The notes under the pieces: generated by a model
Seen by the model: only the letters and a program-made list of their open reading frames with translations
Database searches by the model: none
What the model was told of the DNA's origin: nothing
Shown: in pieces, positions 1 to 9,154 of the stretch
How positions within the stretch are numbered: the stretch's first letter is position 1
Layout: every line of letters begins with the position of its first letter
Translations under genes and position numbers: made by a program
Source of the DNA: Cellulomonas sp. SLBN-39
GTDB taxonomy: Bacteria > Actinomycetota > Actinomycetes > Actinomycetales > Cellulomonadaceae
Assembly: GCF_006715865.1 (NCBI RefSeq)
Contig: NZ_VFOA01000001.1
Span: 558,001 to 622,000, forward strand
DNA length: 64,000 nucleotides
Direction of reading: 5' to 3'

Positions 1-2232
1 GCTGTCTCCGCCGATGCGCCAGAACCCGCTCATGTTGCGCCCCGACGCGTTGTCGCTGCGCTGCGCGACCAGCTCGCCGTCCACGTACAGCCGCATGCCC
101 GAGGTGCTCATCGTGCCGACCACGTGGTGCCACTGGCCGTCGTTGACGCGGGCGGGCGACCGGACGGTGCGGTTCTGCCCGGGGCTGGCGCCGAACTGCA
201 CGCGGCCGGCGCTGTCGACGTAGAGCTGGCGGTCACGGCTGCTGCTCGTGCCGGTCAGGCTCGCGCTCCCGCCGAAGCCCGCGATCCAGCCGCCCGCGGT
301 GGAGGTGGTGCGGACCCACGCCTCGACGCTCAGCTCGTTCATGCCCTGCTGGCGGGCGGGCGCGACCACCCGGCCGTTGGTGCCGCCGAGCGTGTAGGCG
401 CCGGTGGTGTCGCCGGCGATCGCGCCGGCGGTACCGCGGGTCACTGCGGTGCCGACCGCCGCGTCGTTCGTCCCTGCGGAGTCGCGGGCGTCGCCGGACG
501 TCTCGCCGAACCGCCAGTAGTGCGACGCGCCGTCCGCCATGACCGCCAGAGCGTACGGGCTGACCGCGCCCGTGCCGTTCGCCACGACCTGCACGGAGGG
601 GCTGGTCACGGAGTTGCCGTCGGGGTCGGTGACACGGACCGCGTAGGTGTAGGTCGCACCCGCGGTCAGGCCGGTGTCGGTGTGCCCCTGCTCGGGCCGC
701 TTCCACACGACGGACTGCTTGACGCCGGACCACACCGGGCTGCCGTTGCGCAGCACCGTGTACGTGAGGTCCTGGTTGTCGAAGTCGGCGTTGGCCGTCC
801 AGGACACCCGGACCGCCCCGGCCCCCACGGGCCGCGCCGTCGGCGTGAAGTCCGCCGCGGTGAAGCGCGGTCCCGCGTCGCGCGGGGCGAGGTCGGCGAC
901 CGCGAACCGGGCCAGGCCCTGCTGGCGGCGGAGGTTGACGTTGAGGAACTCGCCGCCCATGACGATGTACCGGCTGTCGCCCGTCACGGCCCAGGGGCCC
1001 TGGTTCTGCCCCGTGTACAGGCCGGTGTCGAGGTCCGGGTACCAGTTGAGGACGGTCGGGGCGGGCGTGCCCTCGAAGTTCGTGTAGCCGAGGTGCTCGC
1101 GCCCGACCGTCTGCGTGGCGGCCTTGGTCAGCGCGTTGGCCCGGTAGAACTGCCACTCGTCGAACTGCGGGGTGCCGCCGATGTTGCCGCAGTAGTGGGA
1201 GTGGCTCGCCGAGTACACGACGTCGCCCTGCGGGTGCACCGCGTAGGTGTCGCCGTGGCAGTCCGCCACCCAGGTGATCGCGCCGGTGTCCCAGTCGGCG
1301 GCGAAGACGCCCTCGAGGGTGCCGCCGCCGCGACCGAAGGTGTACCCGACGCCGTACATGTTGTCGGCGTCCCCGGACAGGTTGAGGATCGAGCCCGCCG
1401 AGCCGCCGTTGCGGATCTGCGAGGTCGCCGGGAACGGCAGGGCGGCGCCGGTGACGGCGTCGACGCGGGCCAGCCCGTCCGGGGCGTCGGTGCTGCCGTT
1501 GAAGGACAGGAAGTTGCCGCCGACGATCACCGTCGCGCCGTCGGGCGACACCGTCAGCGCGCTGACCGAGCCGTCGTCGACCGTGGGGTTCCAGGGCAGC
1601 AGCGCACCGTTCGCGGCGTTGAACGCGGCCAGGCGGGTGCGGGGCGAGCTGCCGGCCTGCGTGAAGATGCCGCCCACGTAGACGGTGGTGTTGGTGGCCG
1701 CGATCGCACGGACCTGGCCGTTGGTGCCGGCGTTGAAGCTGGTGATGAGGTTCCCGGTCGCGGCGTCGAAGGCGGCGATGCGGTAGCGGTTCTGCCCGGC
1801 GACGGTGGTGAAGTTGCCGCCGATGTACACGCGCGCCCCGTCCGGGGACCTCACGACCGCACGGACCTGGGCGTTCGGGTTCGGCGCCCAGCTGCTGTCG
1901 AGCACGCCCGTGCGGACGTCGAACCGCAGGAGGTTGGTGCGGACGACCTCGTTGCTGCCGGCTGCGGCGCCGGCGGGACGGGCCCGCGTGAACTCGCCGC
2001 CGGCGTAGACGGTGTTCCCGGTGAGGGTCTGCTGCCAGACCACGCCGTTGTGCTGCACGGTCGGCAGGGAGTCGGCCGTGACGGTGGCCGGCTGCCCCGC
2101 GGGGGGTGCGGTGTCCGCCGCCGCGCCGGTCGCGCCGACGGCCACCAGACCGGTGGCGGTGACGACGGAGGCGGTCAGCGCGGCGATCGCGCGGGACCAC
2201 CACGGACGGGCGTGGACTCGACGGACGGACAT
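1..2232 (-). CDS. Secreted LamG / fibronectin-III surface protein (partial, C-terminus off the left edge)
   Basis: About 744 residues are visible. The ATG at 2232 follows a GGGGTG ribosome site and begins a Sec signal peptide (basic start, hydrophobic stretch, AAAD cleavage region near residue 40). Residues about 60-420 are a repetitive beta-rich part with recurring patterns such as VYIGGNFT, typical of delta-60/propeller-like repeats. A fibronectin type III-like domain follows (WTANADFDNQDLTYTV), then a LamG/concanavalin-like domain (MNELSVEAWVRT, WHHVVGTM) that reaches the edge. It lies just downstream of the polysaccharide genes on the same strand, so a role at the cell surface or in sugar binding is inferred. 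No catalytic residues can be assigned. Confidence 0.8.
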   Translation of the reverse strand, partial: MSVRRVHARPWWSRAIAALTASVVTATGLVAVGATGAAADTAPPAGQPATVTADSLPTVQHNGVVWQQTLTGNTVYAGGEFTRARPAGAAAGSNEVVRTNLLRFDVRTGVLDSSWAPNPNAQVRAVVRSPDGARVYIGGNFTTVAGQNRYRIAAFDAATGNLITSFNAGTNGQVRAIAATNTTVYVGGIFTQAGSSPRTRLAAFNAANGALLPWNPTVDDGSVSALTVSPDGATVIVGGNFLSFNGSTDAPDGLARVDAVTGAALPFPATSQIRNGGSAGSILNLSGDADNMYGVGYTFGRGGGTLEGVFAADWDTGAITWVADCHGDTYAVHPQGDVVYSASHSHYCGNIGGTPQFDEWQFYRANALTKAATQTVGREHLGYTNFEGTPAPTVLNWYPDLDTGLYTGQNQGPWAVTGDSRYIVMGGEFLNVNLRRQQGLARFAVADLAPRDAGPRFTAADFTPTARPVGAGAVRVSWTANADFDNQDLTYTVLRNGSPVWSGVKQSVVWKRPEQGHTDTGLTAGATYTYAVRVTDPDGNSVTSPSVQVVANGTGAVSPYALAVMADGASHYWRFGETSGDARDSAGTNDAAVGTAVTRGTAGAIAGDTTGAYTLGGTNGRVVAPARQQGMNELSVEAWVRTTSTAGGWIAGFGGSASLTGTSSSRDRQLYVDSAGRVQFGASPGQNRTVRSPARVNDGQWHHVVGTMSTSGMRLYVDGELVAQRSDNASGRNMSGFWRIGGDS

Positions 2233-2359
2233 GCTGCACCCCGGGCGCTCGGACGGAAGGACCGTTCGAGCGTACGAGCGCAAAGCCCCGCAAAACCGGA
2301 CAGGTCGGGTGAAACACGTGCCCGGACGGGTGATCTCTGGGCGGGCGTCCAGCCCCCGC

Positions 2360-3103
2360 TCAGGCGCCCGGGCCCGTCCCCTCGAAGAGGACCGTGGTCA
2401 CGGTCGGGTCGTGGCTGACCGTGACCTGCAGCGGGTCGCGCAGGTCGGCGTCGAGCCCGAAGACGTACGTCCCGGTGGCGGTCTCCCCCGGGGCCAGCGA
2501 CCCGGCCAGCACGTCGACGCCGGGACCGCTGAGCGGCTCGCCGGGCACCCGGTCGGCACCGCCGTAGACGTTGACGACGCTCGTGCCGAGGTCCAAGGGC
2601 TCGTCGGTCCCGTTCGTGACCTCGACGGTCACGCGCACGGCGGGACCGGCGACCTCGCCGGGCCCCTGCGCCTCGCCCTCGACGGCCTCGACGGCCTCGA
2701 GGCGGGCCGTGACGCCGCTGTCGAAGGTGGCGGTCGCGTCGAGCCCGACGGCGTCCTCGGTGGTCGGGTCGAAGCCCTGCTCGGGGTCGGGGTCGTCGGT
2801 CGCGCCGCCGCCCGGCTCCCCGGGGGCGGGCGTCGTGGGGTCGGGCACGGGGGCGCCGGACGCGTCGGGCCCGGCGGTCGCCGTCGGGCCCGCCGTGACG
2901 GACGTGGTGGCCGTGGGGCTCGCGGTGGCAGCGACGTCACCACCGCCGGCGACGACCGCCCAGGCCGTCGCGCCGACGGCGACCGCGGCGACGGCCCCGG
3001 CGGCGATCACGAGGACGCGGCGCCGGCGGTCGTCGGGGCTCTGCGGCGGGCGGGCGACGAGCTCGCCGCCCGGGGGCCGGACGGGCCCGACCTCGCCGGT
3101 CAC
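2360..3103 (-). CDS. Membrane-anchored DUF4352-like extracellular protein
   Basis: The 247-residue product has a basic cytoplasmic start, one transmembrane segment (VLVIAAGAVAAVAVGATAWAV, residues about 28-50), a Thr/Pro/Ala-rich linker (about 50-110) and a C-terminal beta-sandwich. That domain resembles DUF4352: VTVEVTNGTDEPLDL followed by LAPGETATGTYVF. Such domains usually sit outside the membrane. The GTG start overlaps the stop of the upstream CDP-alcohol transferase by four bases (GTGA), so the two are translationally coupled. Function is unknown; a link to the polysaccharide genes is inferred from position only. Confidence 0.75.
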   Translation of the reverse strand: MTGEVGPVRPPGGELVARPPQSPDDRRRRVLVIAAGAVAAVAVGATAWAVVAGGGDVAATASPTATTSVTAGPTATAGPDASGAPVPDPTTPAPGEPGGGATDDPDPEQGFDPTTEDAVGLDATATFDSGVTARLEAVEAVEGEAQGPGEVAGPAVRVTVEVTNGTDEPLDLGTSVVNVYGGADRVPGEPLSGPGVDVLAGSLAPGETATGTYVFGLDADLRDPLQVTVSHDPTVTTVLFEGTGPGA

Positions 3104-3876
3104 GACTCGCCGCCGAGCGCCTGGCCGGTCGGGCGGCGCAGCCCGCGCATCTCCCGGAACCAGGAGCCCATCGCCAGCGCGAGGTACCCCGCGGTGGCCA
3201 GACCCAGCAGGCCGTAGACCACGAGGAAGGGCAGCGTGGCGCCGTAGAGGACGAAGGCCAGGCAGAGCACGCCGTAGTCGGTCGGGGCGACGACGAGGGA
3301 GCGCAGCACCGACGGGCGCGACCCGTCGGCCGTGGCGCGCATCGTCTGCCCGGCCTGGCGGCGCAGCTGGTCGTTGAGGATCATCGTGAAGAACAGCACG
3401 GACCACACGGCCGAGTACGCCAGGGGCACGAGCAGCCACCCGTCGGGCACCACGTCGGCGCGGAACAGCCCGACGAGCAGCGCCAGGTGCAGGCTCGACA
3501 CCTTGACGGCGTCGATGACGTGGTCCAGCCACTCCCCCGCGATGCTGCCGCCGCCGCGCAGGCGGGCGACCTGCCCGTCGGCGGAGTCGAACGCGTACCC
3601 GACGAGCAGCAGCACGGCCACGAGGACGCCCGTCCACCAGGCCGGCGGCGCGAGGGCGAGCAGCGCGATCGCGGAGAACGTCCACGCGGCGCTGACGAGC
3701 GTCACCTGGTTCGGCGTCAGGCCGGCCCGGTACGCCCACGCCGCGAGCACCCGCCCGGCGCGCCGGTTGACGAAGCGCGAGTACGCGGGGGCGCCCTTGG
3801 CGCCCTTCTGCACGCCGCCGAGGCGCTGCAGGGTCTGCGCGAACGTCTCGTCGGGCCGGACGGCGGTGGCGGTCAC
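3100..3876 (-). CDS. CDP-alcohol phosphatidyltransferase family membrane protein
   Basis: The 258-residue integral membrane enzyme carries the family signature: FDSADGQVAR at about residue 98, then GEWLDHVID, matching D-x2-DG-x2-AR-x(8,9)-G-x3-D-x3-D. These aspartates bind the metal and the CDP-alcohol diphosphate. Several hydrophobic helices surround the motif. The GTG start at 3876 has an AGGAGG ribosome site eight bases upstream. The family normally makes phospholipids or moves alcohol phosphates. Inside a glycosyltransferase cluster it may add an alcohol-phosphate group to a polysaccharide or lipid carrier; that role is inferred. It is coupled to the next gene by a 4-bp overlap. Confidence 0.88.
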   Translation of the reverse strand: MTATAVRPDETFAQTLQRLGGVQKGAKGAPAYSRFVNRRAGRVLAAWAYRAGLTPNQVTLVSAAWTFSAIALLALAPPAWWTGVLVAVLLLVGYAFDSADGQVARLRGGGSIAGEWLDHVIDAVKVSSLHLALLVGLFRADVVPDGWLLVPLAYSAVWSVLFFTMILNDQLRRQAGQTMRATADGSRPSVLRSLVVAPTDYGVLCLAFVLYGATLPFLVVYGLLGLATAGYLALAMGSWFREMRGLRRPTGQALGGES

Positions 3877-3938
3877 GGGTGGGTCCTCCTGGGGGGTCGG
3901 CCGAGGTGTCGGCTCGGGTGTCGGGGCGGCGGGCGGCG

Positions 3939-5141
3939 TCACCGCTGCGTCCCTGCGGTCGCGGGGCGGGCGGTGGCGGACGGCCCGGGGCGGCGCCGTC
4001 CGCTCGGGCGGCGCCGGCCCCGCGCCTCGCCGGCGGCCAGGCGACGGCACAGGTCCTCGTAGCGGTCGGCGACGTCGTCCCAGTCGTAGTCGTCCGCACG
4101 GCGGCGCAGCGCCTGCCCCCGGGCGACGGCGGCGGCCGGGTCGGCCTCGGCGGCCACGACCTCGCGCGCGACGTCGTCGGGCGTGGCGAACCAGCAGCCC
4201 GCGGCGCCGAGCACCTCGCGGTTGAACCCGACGTCGAAGGCGACGGTGGGCGCGGAGGCACCGATGGCGCGCAGCAGCGAGGGGTTGGTACCGCCGACGC
4301 TGTGCCCGTGCAGGTAGGTGAGCGTGTTCGCGTAGAGCTCGTCGAGCAGCTCGGCGTCCCAGACGCCGCCGAGCAGACGCACCCGGTCGTCGGCCGCGGC
4401 CTGCACGCGGGCGGTGTACTCGTCGGCGTACGGCGCGGAGCCGACGACCACCAGCGGGAGGGTCGCGGACGAGCGCCGGTACCCCTCGACGATCTGCTCG
4501 ACGTGGTTCTCCGGCTCGAACCGGGCCACGACGAGGTGGTACCCGTGCCGCTGGAGGCCCAGCTCGGCGATGCGTCCGGACCCCGCACCGTCGAGCACGG
4601 GCGCCCCGTAGGCGATCAGCTCGGTGGGGGCGCCGAACTCGGCGGTGTAGTAGTCGGCGATGCCCTGGGCGTCGGCGATCAGCGCGTCCGACCAGCGCAC
4701 CGCGAGCCCCTCGGCGGCACGGTAGTAGCGCCGCCCGGTGCCGCCCCACTTGGCGCGGCGCCACTCGAGGCCGTCGACGTGCGTGGCCACGGGCACCCGG
4801 CGCGCGCGCAGCGCGGGCAGCAGGGGCGCGTTCGCGGCGTTGAACAGGACCGCGGCGTCCGCGGGCCGGCGCAGCTGGTGGCCGACGGACAGCGTCGTGT
4901 GGCTGAGGGTCTCGAGCGACCGGCGGCGCAGGGCGGGCAGGTGCACGAGCCGCATGCCGCGGTAGGCGGGGACGCGCTCCTGCGGGTCGGGCGTGCGGCA
5001 GTACACCAGCACGTCGTGGCCGCGGTCGGCCAGGCGGGACCCGACCTCCTCGACGCAGGTCTCGAAGCCGCCGTAGCGGGCGGGGACCCCTCGGGTGCCG
5101 ATGAGCGCGATGCGCAGCGGGCGGGCCGGCGCGGTCGTCAT
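3939..5141 (-). CDS. DUF1972-type glycosyltransferase (GT4 fold)
   Basis: The 400-residue cytoplasmic protein opens with the DUF1972 hallmark GTRGVPARYGGFET (residues about 14-27). A GT4-like C-terminal half has the nucleotide-sugar binding pattern GGTNPSLLRAIG around residue 285. Relatives are often annotated as rhamnosyltransferases that extend capsule or exopolysaccharide repeat units after the first sugar is loaded; the sugar used here cannot be read from sequence. The ATG at 5141 is preceded by GAGAGGA. The last about 30 residues are a basic Arg/Pro/Gly-rich tail outside the fold. It lies 180 bp downstream of the initiating phosphoglycosyl transferase on the same strand. Confidence 0.88.
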   Translation of the reverse strand: MTTAPARPLRIALIGTRGVPARYGGFETCVEEVGSRLADRGHDVLVYCRTPDPQERVPAYRGMRLVHLPALRRRSLETLSHTTLSVGHQLRRPADAAVLFNAANAPLLPALRARRVPVATHVDGLEWRRAKWGGTGRRYYRAAEGLAVRWSDALIADAQGIADYYTAEFGAPTELIAYGAPVLDGAGSGRIAELGLQRHGYHLVVARFEPENHVEQIVEGYRRSSATLPLVVVGSAPYADEYTARVQAAADDRVRLLGGVWDAELLDELYANTLTYLHGHSVGGTNPSLLRAIGASAPTVAFDVGFNREVLGAAGCWFATPDDVAREVVAAEADPAAAVARGQALRRRADDYDWDDVADRYEDLCRRLAAGEARGRRRPSGRRRPGPSATARPATAGTQR

Positions 5142-5261
5142 CGGCGTCCTCTCGTCGTGGTGGTGGTCGTGCTCGTCCAGCCTGCCCGCGCGCGGGCGGG
5201 AAGACCAGGGTGACGCGCGCGGCCGGCGGCGGGGCGGGCGGCGAGGGCTGCGGCCGGGCAG

Positions 5262-5294
5262 GACGAGGGCCCGGCCGGTGGCCGGGCCGTCGTC
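5262..5294 (-). terminator. Hairpin terminator after the phosphoglycosyl transferase gene
   Basis: A 9-bp perfect stem (5268-5276 with 5280-5288, loop GGT) is extended by an outer 5-bp stem (5262-5266 with 5290-5294). It starts about 30 bases past the stop of the sugar transferase. There is no U-tract, as is common in high-GC actinobacteria. Confidence 0.6.
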
Positions 5295-5322
5295 ACCCCG
5301 CGCGCGGGGCGGTGCCGGGGGC

Positions 5323-6861
5323 TCAGTACGCCCCCGCGCCGCTGACGACCGCGCGGAAGGTCTTCCACAGGATCATCAGGTCCATCGTCACGGACCAGTT
5401 GTCGACGTAGCGCAGGTCGAGGCGGATCGACTCGTCCCACGGCAGGTCCGACCGGCCGCTGACCTGCCACAGGCCGGTGATGCCGGGCTTGACGTTGAGC
5501 CGCTGGTGCACCGCGTCGTGGTACGCGCTGACCTCCTCGCGCAGCGGCGGGCGCGGCCCGACGAGCGACATGTCCCCGCGCACGACGTTCCAGAACTGCG
5601 GGAGCTCGTCGAACGACAGACGGCGCAGCACCCGGCCCACGGGCGTGATGCGCGGGTCGGCGGCCATCTTGAACATCAGTCCGTCGCGGTCGCTGCGGTC
5701 GAGGAGCTCGGCGCGGCGCCGGTCGGCGTCGACGTACATGCTCCGCAGCTTCCAGATCCGGAACTCGCGGCCGTCCACCCCGACACGGGTCTGGGTGTAG
5801 AACGCCGGGCCGGGCGACGTGAGCCGCACCGCGAGGGCGCCGGCGGCGATGACGGGCGAGAGCAGGACCAGCGCGACCAGGCCCAGCACGCGGTCGAGGA
5901 CCGCCTTGGCCATGAGGCGACGCCGGGGCGGCTCGATCTCCAGGCGCAGCAGGGACAGCCCGGCGGTCGGGTGCACGGTGACGCGCTCCTGCGCGACCTC
6001 GACGAGGCCGGGGGCGACGACGAGCTCGGCACCGGCGCGCCGCAGGGCCCACGAGAGCCGGCGCAGGGCGGGCCCGCCGAGGGCGTCCCCGGCGACGACG
6101 ACGACCTGCACCGCGTGGTCGTGCACGACCTGCGGGATGTCGGACAGCGCTCCCAGCGTGGGCAGCGGCACCTGGGCGGCCTCGTCGTCGACGACGTCGG
6201 CGAGGCAGGTGCCGATGACGAGGTAGCCGTGGTGCGGGGCGGTGCCGAGGTCGCGGACCAGGTCGCGCACGGAGACGGTGGATCCGACGACGATCGTGCG
6301 CATCATGGCCTGGCCCCGGGCCCGCGAGGCGTGCAGCACGCGACGGTGCACGTAGCGCCCGGCGCAGGCCAGCGTCATGAGCACGGGCAGCCCGACGAGG
6401 ACCGTCCCGCGCGGCACGTGGACGGGCGTGAGGAACGCGACGGCCATGAGGACCGCGCCGACCACGACGGCCGAGCGCAGGACGACCTGGAACTCGGCGG
6501 GACCGTCGCCGAGGTTGTGGCGCTCGTACCCGCGCAGGGCGGCGACGAAGGACACGTGCGTGCCCGTGGCGAGCAGGCCGAGCAGGCCCGCGGTCAGCCA
6601 GCCGGCGCCGCCGAGCACGGCCGCGGCGACCACGGCGCCGAGGGCGACCGCGACGTCGATCGCGACGGTGATCCGCTGGTAGCCGCTCGCGCTGCGCGTC
6701 CAGGGCATCGCGCCGAGCACGTCCTCGCCCGAGTTGTGCTCGGTGGCGCGCCGGACGAAGGGCTCCGGCGACGCCCACGAGCGCCGCGGGTGCAGTGCCG
6801 GGCGCCGTCGCTCCACCCACGTCTCGGCCCGGTCGGCACCGGAGTCGGCCGTCAGCGTCAT
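5323..6861 (-). CDS. Exopolysaccharide polyprenyl-phosphate sugar-phosphotransferase (WbaP/CpsE type)
   Basis: This 512-residue membrane enzyme transfers a sugar-1-phosphate from a nucleotide sugar to undecaprenyl phosphate, the first step of repeat-unit assembly. Four to five N-terminal transmembrane helices (residues about 50-170) precede a CoA-binding-like middle region. The C-terminal catalytic domain has a membrane re-entrant hydrophobic helix (LGLVALVLLSPVIAAGALAV), SLVGPRPPLREEV, KPGITGLWQVSGR and a final DLMILWKTFRAV, all classic for the family. An in-frame GTG at 6867 is possible, but the ATG at 6861 sits nine bases after a GAGGGGGG ribosome site. It is likely the committing enzyme of this locus. 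Confidence 0.92.
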   Translation of the reverse strand: MTLTADSGADRAETWVERRRPALHPRRSWASPEPFVRRATEHNSGEDVLGAMPWTRSASGYQRITVAIDVAVALGAVVAAAVLGGAGWLTAGLLGLLATGTHVSFVAALRGYERHNLGDGPAEFQVVLRSAVVVGAVLMAVAFLTPVHVPRGTVLVGLPVLMTLACAGRYVHRRVLHASRARGQAMMRTIVVGSTVSVRDLVRDLGTAPHHGYLVIGTCLADVVDDEAAQVPLPTLGALSDIPQVVHDHAVQVVVVAGDALGGPALRRLSWALRRAGAELVVAPGLVEVAQERVTVHPTAGLSLLRLEIEPPRRRLMAKAVLDRVLGLVALVLLSPVIAAGALAVRLTSPGPAFYTQTRVGVDGREFRIWKLRSMYVDADRRRAELLDRSDRDGLMFKMAADPRITPVGRVLRRLSFDELPQFWNVVRGDMSLVGPRPPLREEVSAYHDAVHQRLNVKPGITGLWQVSGRSDLPWDESIRLDLRYVDNWSVTMDLMILWKTFRAVVSGAGAY

Positions 6862-6966
6862 GAACACGCACCCCCCTCGAAAGCGAACTGCGCATGAACG
6901 TAGTGCCGGAGGTATGTCCAGATCCTCCCCTCTCGACCGTTTTCACCCGCGCGGCCCGTGCAGTTC

Positions 6967-6986
6967 ACCCGTCCCGGTGGACGGGT
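6967..6986 (-). terminator. Hairpin after the GT4 gene at 7010
   Basis: A perfect 8-bp stem (6967-6974 with 6979-6986, loop CGGT) lies 24 bases past the stop codon of the minus-strand glycosyltransferase, with an outer GTGC/GCAC extension. Confidence 0.5.
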
Positions 6987-7009
6987 GGCACGCGCGACGC
7001 CGGAGCAGG

Positions 7010-8152
7010 TCAGGGGGTCGGCAGCAGCCAGGCGTCGGCGGCGCGGCGCCCGTCGACCGCGGGCAGGTCGGCCCGCACGGCGGCGGCCTGCCGCCCGGCG
7101 TCGAGGAGCGCGACCACGGCGGCGGCGACGTCGGCCGCGGGGGCGGCGGGGTCGAGGGCGCGGTGCCCGTGCTCCTCGAGCCACCCCGCCAGGCCGCCCT
7201 CGGTCGTCGTCACGACGGCGCACCCGTGGGCCAGGCCCTCGACGACGGGCAGGCCGACCTGCTCGCGCCAGGTACGCGTGCGCTGGGACAGCAGGACCGC
7301 CACGGCGTGGGTGCGCTGCAGGGCGTGCACCTGCTCGCGCGGCGGGTCGACGACCAGCGTGACCTCGTCGCGGGGCGCGACGAAGGCCCGGACCTCCTCG
7401 AGCAGGGGCCCGGTGCCCACGAGCGTGAGCCGGGCGTCGGGCCGCTGCGCGACGACCAGCGGCCAGGCCGCGAGCAGCTCGGGCACGCCCTTGCGCGCCT
7501 CGAACGCGCCGACGAACAGCACGCTGCCGGGCACGGGGGCGGGCGGTCCGCACGGGCAGGGGGCGGGCAGCGCGGGCACGAGGGCGTGCGCGGCCCGCTC
7601 CAGCAGGGCGGGGGTGAGCCGGCGGTACAGGTCGAGGGAGGCCTGCGTCCCGTGCACGACCCGGTCGACACGGCGGGCGACGTGCCCGACGAGCCACCGG
7701 TCGAGCGCGCGCCGGGCACGGCCGCGCAGCCCGGGCCGCGCGGGCGGGCGCCACGGGTCGTCGTTGGCGATCGCGTACGTCACGACGACGGGCCGCGGCC
7801 GGCGCCGCACGCGGGCCGCAGCGTCGACGGCGGCGAGCGCGAGCGCGGTGCGGCGCAGGCTCGAGACCATGAGCGGCTCGTTGACCTCGAGCTCGCGCAC
7901 GTCGGAGCGGCCCAGCACCCAGGCGGCCCGCAGCGGGCCGGCCTCGACGAGGTCGAGCCCGGCGGCGAGGTCCGCGTCGAAGTCGTACCGCCGGCGCCGG
8001 TAGACGATCGAGGCGGGCGCGAGCTCGTGGGCGCGCTCCAGGTGGGCGGTGCGGACGGTCTCGTAGAGCCGCACGCGCGGCAGGCGCACGGTGCTCGGGC
8101 GGACGGTGCGGGTCGGGGCGCCGGCCCCGGTGGTCCCCTGCGGCACGGGCAC
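7010..8152 (-). CDS. Glycosyltransferase, GT4-like
   Basis: The 380-residue protein has the two-lobe GT-B pattern. The N-terminal half contains ALALAAVDAAARV and VVVTYAIANDD. A glycosyltransferase group 1 C-terminal half follows: SVLFVGAFEARKGVPELLAAW, LTLVGTGPLLEEV and the donor-binding segment VGLPVVEGLAHGCAVVTT with the expected Glu. It probably adds a sugar to the lipid-linked repeat unit; donor and acceptor are not predictable. The GTG start at 8152 follows GAGAGGG. It is divergent from the GT2 gene at 8228, with only 75 bp between the starts. Confidence 0.85.
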   Translation of the reverse strand: MPVPQGTTGAGAPTRTVRPSTVRLPRVRLYETVRTAHLERAHELAPASIVYRRRRYDFDADLAAGLDLVEAGPLRAAWVLGRSDVRELEVNEPLMVSSLRRTALALAAVDAAARVRRRPRPVVVTYAIANDDPWRPPARPGLRGRARRALDRWLVGHVARRVDRVVHGTQASLDLYRRLTPALLERAAHALVPALPAPCPCGPPAPVPGSVLFVGAFEARKGVPELLAAWPLVVAQRPDARLTLVGTGPLLEEVRAFVAPRDEVTLVVDPPREQVHALQRTHAVAVLLSQRTRTWREQVGLPVVEGLAHGCAVVTTTEGGLAGWLEEHGHRALDPAAPAADVAAAVVALLDAGRQAAAVRADLPAVDGRRAADAWLLPTP

Positions 8153-8215
8153 CCCTCTCGCTCGTCGTCGGCGGTCTCACCCGCGGTCCGGCCGTCGCCC
8201 GGGTGCTCGACAAGA

Positions 8216-8221
8216 TAGCGT
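8216..8221 (+). promoter_or_regulatory. -10-like hexamer TAGCGT, leaderless start of the GT2 gene
   Basis: TAGCGT is followed by six bases and then the GTG at 8228. No Shine-Dalgarno sequence is visible, so the transcript probably begins at the start codon. Confidence 0.55.
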
Positions 8222-8227
8222 TCGAGC

Positions 8228-9154
8228 GTGCTGGGGATCGTCGTCGTGAGCTTCGGCTCCGCACCGCTGCTGCGGGAGAACCTCGCCACCGTCGACCTGT
8301 CCGCCCTGCGGACGCCGCACCGGGTCGTGGTCGTCGACAACCTGCGGGACGCGCGCTCGCGCGCCGAGGTCCGCGAGTGCGCGCAGGAGCACGGCTGGGA
8401 CCTGGTCGCGCAGGACGCGAACCCGGGCTTCGGCGCCGCGGCCGACGCCGGGGTGCGCCGGGCGGCCGCGCTCGGGTGCACGGCCGTCGTCCTGGTGAAC
8501 CCGGACGCCCGCGTCGACGCCCCGACGCTGGACGCGCTGGCCGAGCAGGTCGACCGCACGCCCCGCACGCTCGTCTCGCCGCGCGTGGACCGCGCCGACG
8601 GCAGGCCGTGGTTCACGGGCGGCGAGATCGACGTGGCCGCGGGGCGGACCCGCAACGTCGTCACGGACGGCACGCCGCAGGCGCACGGCTGGGTCTCGGG
8701 GGCGTGCCTGGCGGCGTCGGTGGCGTGGTGGGACGAGCTGGGCGGCTTCGACGACGACTACTTCCTCTACTGGGAGGACGTCGACCTGTCGTACCGGTGC
8801 ACGGCCGCCGGCGGAACCGTGCTGGTGCGGCAGGACCTCGTGGCGGTGCACGACGTGGGCGGCACGCAGGACGCGGGGACCGCGGGCGCGAAGTCGGCCA
8901 CGTACTACCGCTGGAACACCCGCAACCGGCTGGTGTTCGCCGCCAAGCACCTGCCCGCGGCCGACGTGCGGCGGTGGCTGTGGCGCACGCCGGGGTACGC
9001 GCGCGCCGTGCTGCTGCGCGGGGGGCGGCGCCAGCTGCTGCGCCCGTGGGGCCCGGTGTGGGCGGTGACCCGCGGGTCGGTCGAGGGCGCCGGCTGGGCG
9101 GTCCGGGCGCTCGTGCGCCGCCCGCGCGGGGCGCGGACGGCGGTGGCGGCGTGA
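8228..9154 (+). CDS. Glycosyltransferase family 2 (GT-A fold)
   Basis: The 308-residue protein begins with the GT2 beta-strand VVVSFGSAPLLRENLATV. It has the NPD sequence (VLVNPDARVD, about residue 97), which serves as the metal/donor motif in rhamnosyl-type GT2 enzymes, and FDDDYFLYWEDVDLSYR, where the ED pair is the likely catalytic-base region. The WNTRNRLVFAAKHL tail is typical of the rhamnosyltransferase-like group. Transfer of a deoxysugar to the polysaccharide is inferred. Its stop overlaps the next gene's GTG by four bases, giving a two-gene operon. It has no ribosome site and appears leaderless. Confidence 0.88.
   Translation: MLGIVVVSFGSAPLLRENLATVDLSALRTPHRVVVVDNLRDARSRAEVRECAQEHGWDLVAQDANPGFGAAADAGVRRAAALGCTAVVLVNPDARVDAPTLDALAEQVDRTPRTLVSPRVDRADGRPWFTGGEIDVAAGRTRNVVTDGTPQAHGWVSGACLAASVAWWDELGGFDDDYFLYWEDVDLSYRCTAAGGTVLVRQDLVAVHDVGGTQDAGTAGAKSATYYRWNTRNRLVFAAKHLPAADVRRWLWRTPGYARAVLLRGGRRQLLRPWGPVWAVTRGSVEGAGWAVRALVRRPRGARTAVAA

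Noticed and set aside
124..2418. Long open frame on the plus strand (764 codons) over the LamG gene, and a 694-codon minus frame at 233-2317
   Set aside because: Both are Arg/Ala/Gly-rich shadows of the real minus-strand frame, which has a signal peptide and recognisable domains.
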